From the NCBI GenBank assembly GCA_039817825.1, contig JBCBVA010000001.1, positions 62,001 to 126,000 of the forward strand: a DNA stretch of 64,000 nucleotides, in the 5' to 3' direction. Shown here piece after piece: positions 61,567 through 64,000 of this stretch. Positions within the stretch are counted from its first letter, which is position 1. Each line of letters starts with the position of its first letter. Made by a program: the position numbers and the translations under genes. The DNA comes from PCC-7336 sp039817825 (lineage in GTDB: Bacteria; Cyanobacteriota; Cyanobacteriia; Thermostichales; PCC-7336). The notes below the pieces were generated by a model. It was not told the DNA's origin, searched no databases, and saw only the letters and a program-made list of their open reading frames with translations.

Positions 61567-64000
61567 ATGCCAGTCATCGATATCGACCGACTGATCGACA
61601 CCGACATCATGCGGCCCGCCCGCTACCTGGGCAACGAGTTCGGAGCCGTGCATCGCGACTGGAACAGCGCTACCGTCCGTTGGGTGCTCACCTATCCCGA
61701 GCTATACGAAGTAGGTGCCTCCAACTCCGGCCACATCATTCTCTACAACATCCTTAACGCCCAACCCCGCCAACTGTGCGATCGCACCTACTTACCCGGT
61801 AACGACCTCGGCGATCGCCTCAAATCCAACAACATCCCCCTATTCGCCGTCGAATCCCGTCGCGACATCAAAGAATTCGACATCATCGGCTTCAGTCTCG
61901 CCTACGAATTAGGAGGCAGCAATGTCTTGGAGATGCTGAGCCTTGCTGACATCCCCCTCACCTGGCAAGAACGCAATAACTACGACGTCACCACCTATCC
62001 GCTAGTGTTTGCCGGTGGCCCTACCGCGACCTCTAATCCAGAACCGTTTGCGGAATTCTTTGACTTCTTTGTCTTGGGAGATGGCGAGGAAGTCCTACCC
62101 GAAATCGGTCTGGTGATAGAGGAAGGACTTAAAGAAGGTCTATCCCGCCGCGACCTCCTGATCGATTTGGCCCAAGTGCCAGGAGTCTATGTCCCCCAGT
62201 TTTATGACGGCATCAATCCTAAGCCGCTGGTCGAGGGCGTACCCGAGCGCATTGTCCGCCGTGTCGCTACCCCCATGCCTCAATATGCGATCGGTGGCCC
62301 AGTCCCCTACGTTGAAACCGTTCACGATCGCCTCAGCCTAGAAGTCCGGCGCGGCTGCACCCGTGGCTGCCGCTTCTGCCAACCGGGCATGCTTACCCGT
62401 CCCGCCCGCGATGTCGACCCCGATGATGTAGTGGAGGCGATCGCCAATGGCCTAGAAAAAACCGGATACGACGAATTCTCGCTGTCCTCTCTCAGTTGCT
62501 CGGATTATCTCTCGCTACCTGCTGTCGGAGCCGAGCTTCATAACCGCCTGGGTAGCACCCACATCAACCTGTCGCTCCCCAGCCAGCGAGTCGATCGCTT
62601 CGACGAAAACATCGCCGCCGTCATGGGAGGCACCCGTCGCCCCACCCTCACCTTCGCCCCCGAAGCCGGTACCCAGCGAATGCGGGATGTGATTAACAAG
62701 GGACTGACCAACGCCGATTTGCTGCGAGGCGTCAAAACCGCCGCAGAGCAAGGGTGGGATAAGGTCAAACTCTATTTCATGATTGGCTTGCCTGCCGAAA
62801 CCGATGTGGATGTCGTTGGCATTGCCGAAACTATCGCCATGCTGCAGCGGGAATGCCGCCCCGCCAGTGGCCGCAAGCTGAAAGTCAACGTCACCATCTC
62901 CAACTTCACCCCCAAACCCCACACCCCCTTCCAGTGGCACCGCGTCGATCATGCTGAAATCCAACGCAAGCAGAAATTACTCAAAGAGCAATTCCGTCGC
63001 ATGCGCGGAGTGAAAGCCAATTTCACCGACATTCGCTTCTCCATGCTGGAAGATTTCATTGGTAAGGGCGATCGCCGCCTCAGTCGCACCATCTACCAAG
63101 CGTGGGCCAACGGTGCTGGAATGGATAGCTGGTGGGAGGGGATTGACGCCGCCTACAACGCCTGGGTCACCGCCTATCGCCAAAGCGTCCCCGACGCTGT
63201 CTTAGCTGGAACGGACGAGCATCCCCAACTCCCAGCATTCAACTACGAGCTTGATGACCGCCTCCCCTGGGATCGCATTGATACTGGCATCAGCAAAGAT
63301 TGGCTCAAGCAGGATTGGGGCAATGCTCTAGAGGCTGCTACCGTCCCTGACTGCTCCTTCGATAGCTGCTCCCACTGCGGTATCTGTGGTGTGGATTTTG
63401 GCCACAATATTGTGCTGCCCGCTCTGCCGGTCCCCGAAATTGCCAAACAACCCCAAGGAGAACATCGCCCCAAAGCCGTCCAGCGCTTCCGCGTCACCTT
63501 CTCCAAGCAAGGCAACATGCGGTTAGTAGGTCACCTTGACCTCTTGCGATTGTGGGAGCGAGCCTGTCGGCGGGCCAAATTACCCTTGGCATTCAGCGGA
63601 GGTTTTCATCCCTCTCCGCGTATTTCTACCGCCAGCGCTCTTGCCCTCGGCCATGTCAGTCGGGGGGAAGTGGTGGACATCGAACTGATCGAAGCTATGC
63701 CCGTCGAGGAGCTACGCGATCGGCTATCCGCCCAACTCCCCTCCGAACTGGAAATTGTAGAGACGATTGAGTTATCGCTAGATGCACCATCCGCCACCAA
63801 GGCACTCTCGGCAGCCGAATACGTTTGCAACGTTGAAGCTCAACAACCCGTTGATTGGCAAAACACAATAAACCAAATTCTTTCTGAAACAGAAATATGG
63901 CTGGACAAAACCTCTAAATCAGGCAGGGCATACCGCGTGAATGGACGGGAATTACTGTATCAATTGTCCATCCAGACGAGTGAAGAAACACGGACAACTC
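61567..64000 (+). CDS. B12-binding-type radical SAM protein fused to DUF2344, 3' end outside window
   Basis: The frame begins at the ATG at 61567 (MPVIDIDRLIDTDIMRPARY) and is open to the window end, with 811 codons visible. The N-terminal domain resembles TIGR03960-type radical SAM proteins, with the 4Fe-4S motif CTRGCRFC at about residue 264. A cysteine cluster CSFDSCSHCGICG lies near residue 600. The C-terminal part from VQRFRVTFSKQGNMRLVGHL is a DUF2344 domain. Cyanobacteria usually carry this fused form. The reaction is not established. Confidence 0.88.
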   Translation, partial: MPVIDIDRLIDTDIMRPARYLGNEFGAVHRDWNSATVRWVLTYPELYEVGASNSGHIILYNILNAQPRQLCDRTYLPGNDLGDRLKSNNIPLFAVESRRDIKEFDIIGFSLAYELGGSNVLEMLSLADIPLTWQERNNYDVTTYPLVFAGGPTATSNPEPFAEFFDFFVLGDGEEVLPEIGLVIEEGLKEGLSRRDLLIDLAQVPGVYVPQFYDGINPKPLVEGVPERIVRRVATPMPQYAIGGPVPYVETVHDRLSLEVRRGCTRGCRFCQPGMLTRPARDVDPDDVVEAIANGLEKTGYDEFSLSSLSCSDYLSLPAVGAELHNRLGSTHINLSLPSQRVDRFDENIAAVMGGTRRPTLTFAPEAGTQRMRDVINKGLTNADLLRGVKTAAEQGWDKVKLYFMIGLPAETDVDVVGIAETIAMLQRECRPASGRKLKVNVTISNFTPKPHTPFQWHRVDHAEIQRKQKLLKEQFRRMRGVKANFTDIRFSMLEDFIGKGDRRLSRTIYQAWANGAGMDSWWEGIDAAYNAWVTAYRQSVPDAVLAGTDEHPQLPAFNYELDDRLPWDRIDTGISKDWLKQDWGNALEAATVPDCSFDSCSHCGICGVDFGHNIVLPALPVPEIAKQPQGEHRPKAVQRFRVTFSKQGNMRLVGHLDLLRLWERACRRAKLPLAFSGGFHPSPRISTASALALGHVSRGEVVDIELIEAMPVEELRDRLSAQLPSELEIVETIELSLDAPSATKALSAAEYVCNVEAQQPVDWQNTINQILSETEIWLDKTSKSGRAYRVNGRELLYQLSIQTSEETRTT

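Overview
The window is chromosomal DNA from a cyanobacterium. Four things point there: the ATP synthase gene order atp1-atpB(a)-atpE(c)-b'-b-delta-alpha-gamma with a duplicated b/b' pair; the octamer GCGATCGC (HIP1), which recurs throughout; a short three-repeat ribosomal protein S1; and a synechoxanthin-type aromatic carotenoid gene pair. The genus cannot be fixed from the sequence alone. Most of the window is ordinary housekeeping DNA. The accessory material is confined to a few short stretches.

Layout. 1-5.8 kb: ATP synthase operon, closed by an intrinsic terminator. 5.9-7.6 kb: ABC-2 exporter pair, opposite strand. 7.8-10.9 kb: cruE-like and cruH-like genes, predicted to convert beta-carotene to synechoxanthin. 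10.9-12.6 kb: small defence-type island with a HepT/MntA toxin-antitoxin pair and a membrane-anchored TIR protein. 12.9-20.4 kb: HtrA protease, rpsD, DUF697 GTPase, rpsA, RlpA, purM. 20.5-27.4 kb: MFS transporter, a repeat-rich leader before an SLH-domain protein, Nudix hydrolase, class II aldolase, kelch protein. 27.4-33.3 kb: a giant alpha-2-macroglobulin-like lipoprotein whose thioester motif is altered. 33.3-38.5 kb: gene-poor DNA with three families of short interspersed repeats, two very small genes that look real, an antitoxin-like gene, a cupin and a pentapeptide-repeat protein. 38.5-57.2 kb: dxs, polA, a DsbA-like lipoprotein, a Wza-like export protein, a PLP decarboxylase, metH, a PspA-like coiled-coil protein, ruvA, nadD, a small secreted or membrane peptide, and a solute-binding/OmpA fusion. 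57.3-61.4 kb: folA, a YqiA-like hydrolase, a decayed toxin-antitoxin pair, a two-gene unit of unknown function (one gene interrupted by an in-frame stop) and a DUF790/Bax1-type nuclease. 61.6 kb to the end: a radical SAM/DUF2344 fusion protein cut by the window edge.

The most unusual signals are: the TIR-2TM protein next to HepT/MntA; the duplicated 89-bp leader module with hairpin and T-run upstream of the SLH gene; the loss of the thioester glutamine in the macroglobulin; three short repeat families, with one pair of elements inserted into another; a perfect 19-bp inverted repeat in the rlpA/purM divergent region; and tiny genes of 28, 43 and 57 codons. I found no tRNA, rRNA, CRISPR array or intact insertion sequence.
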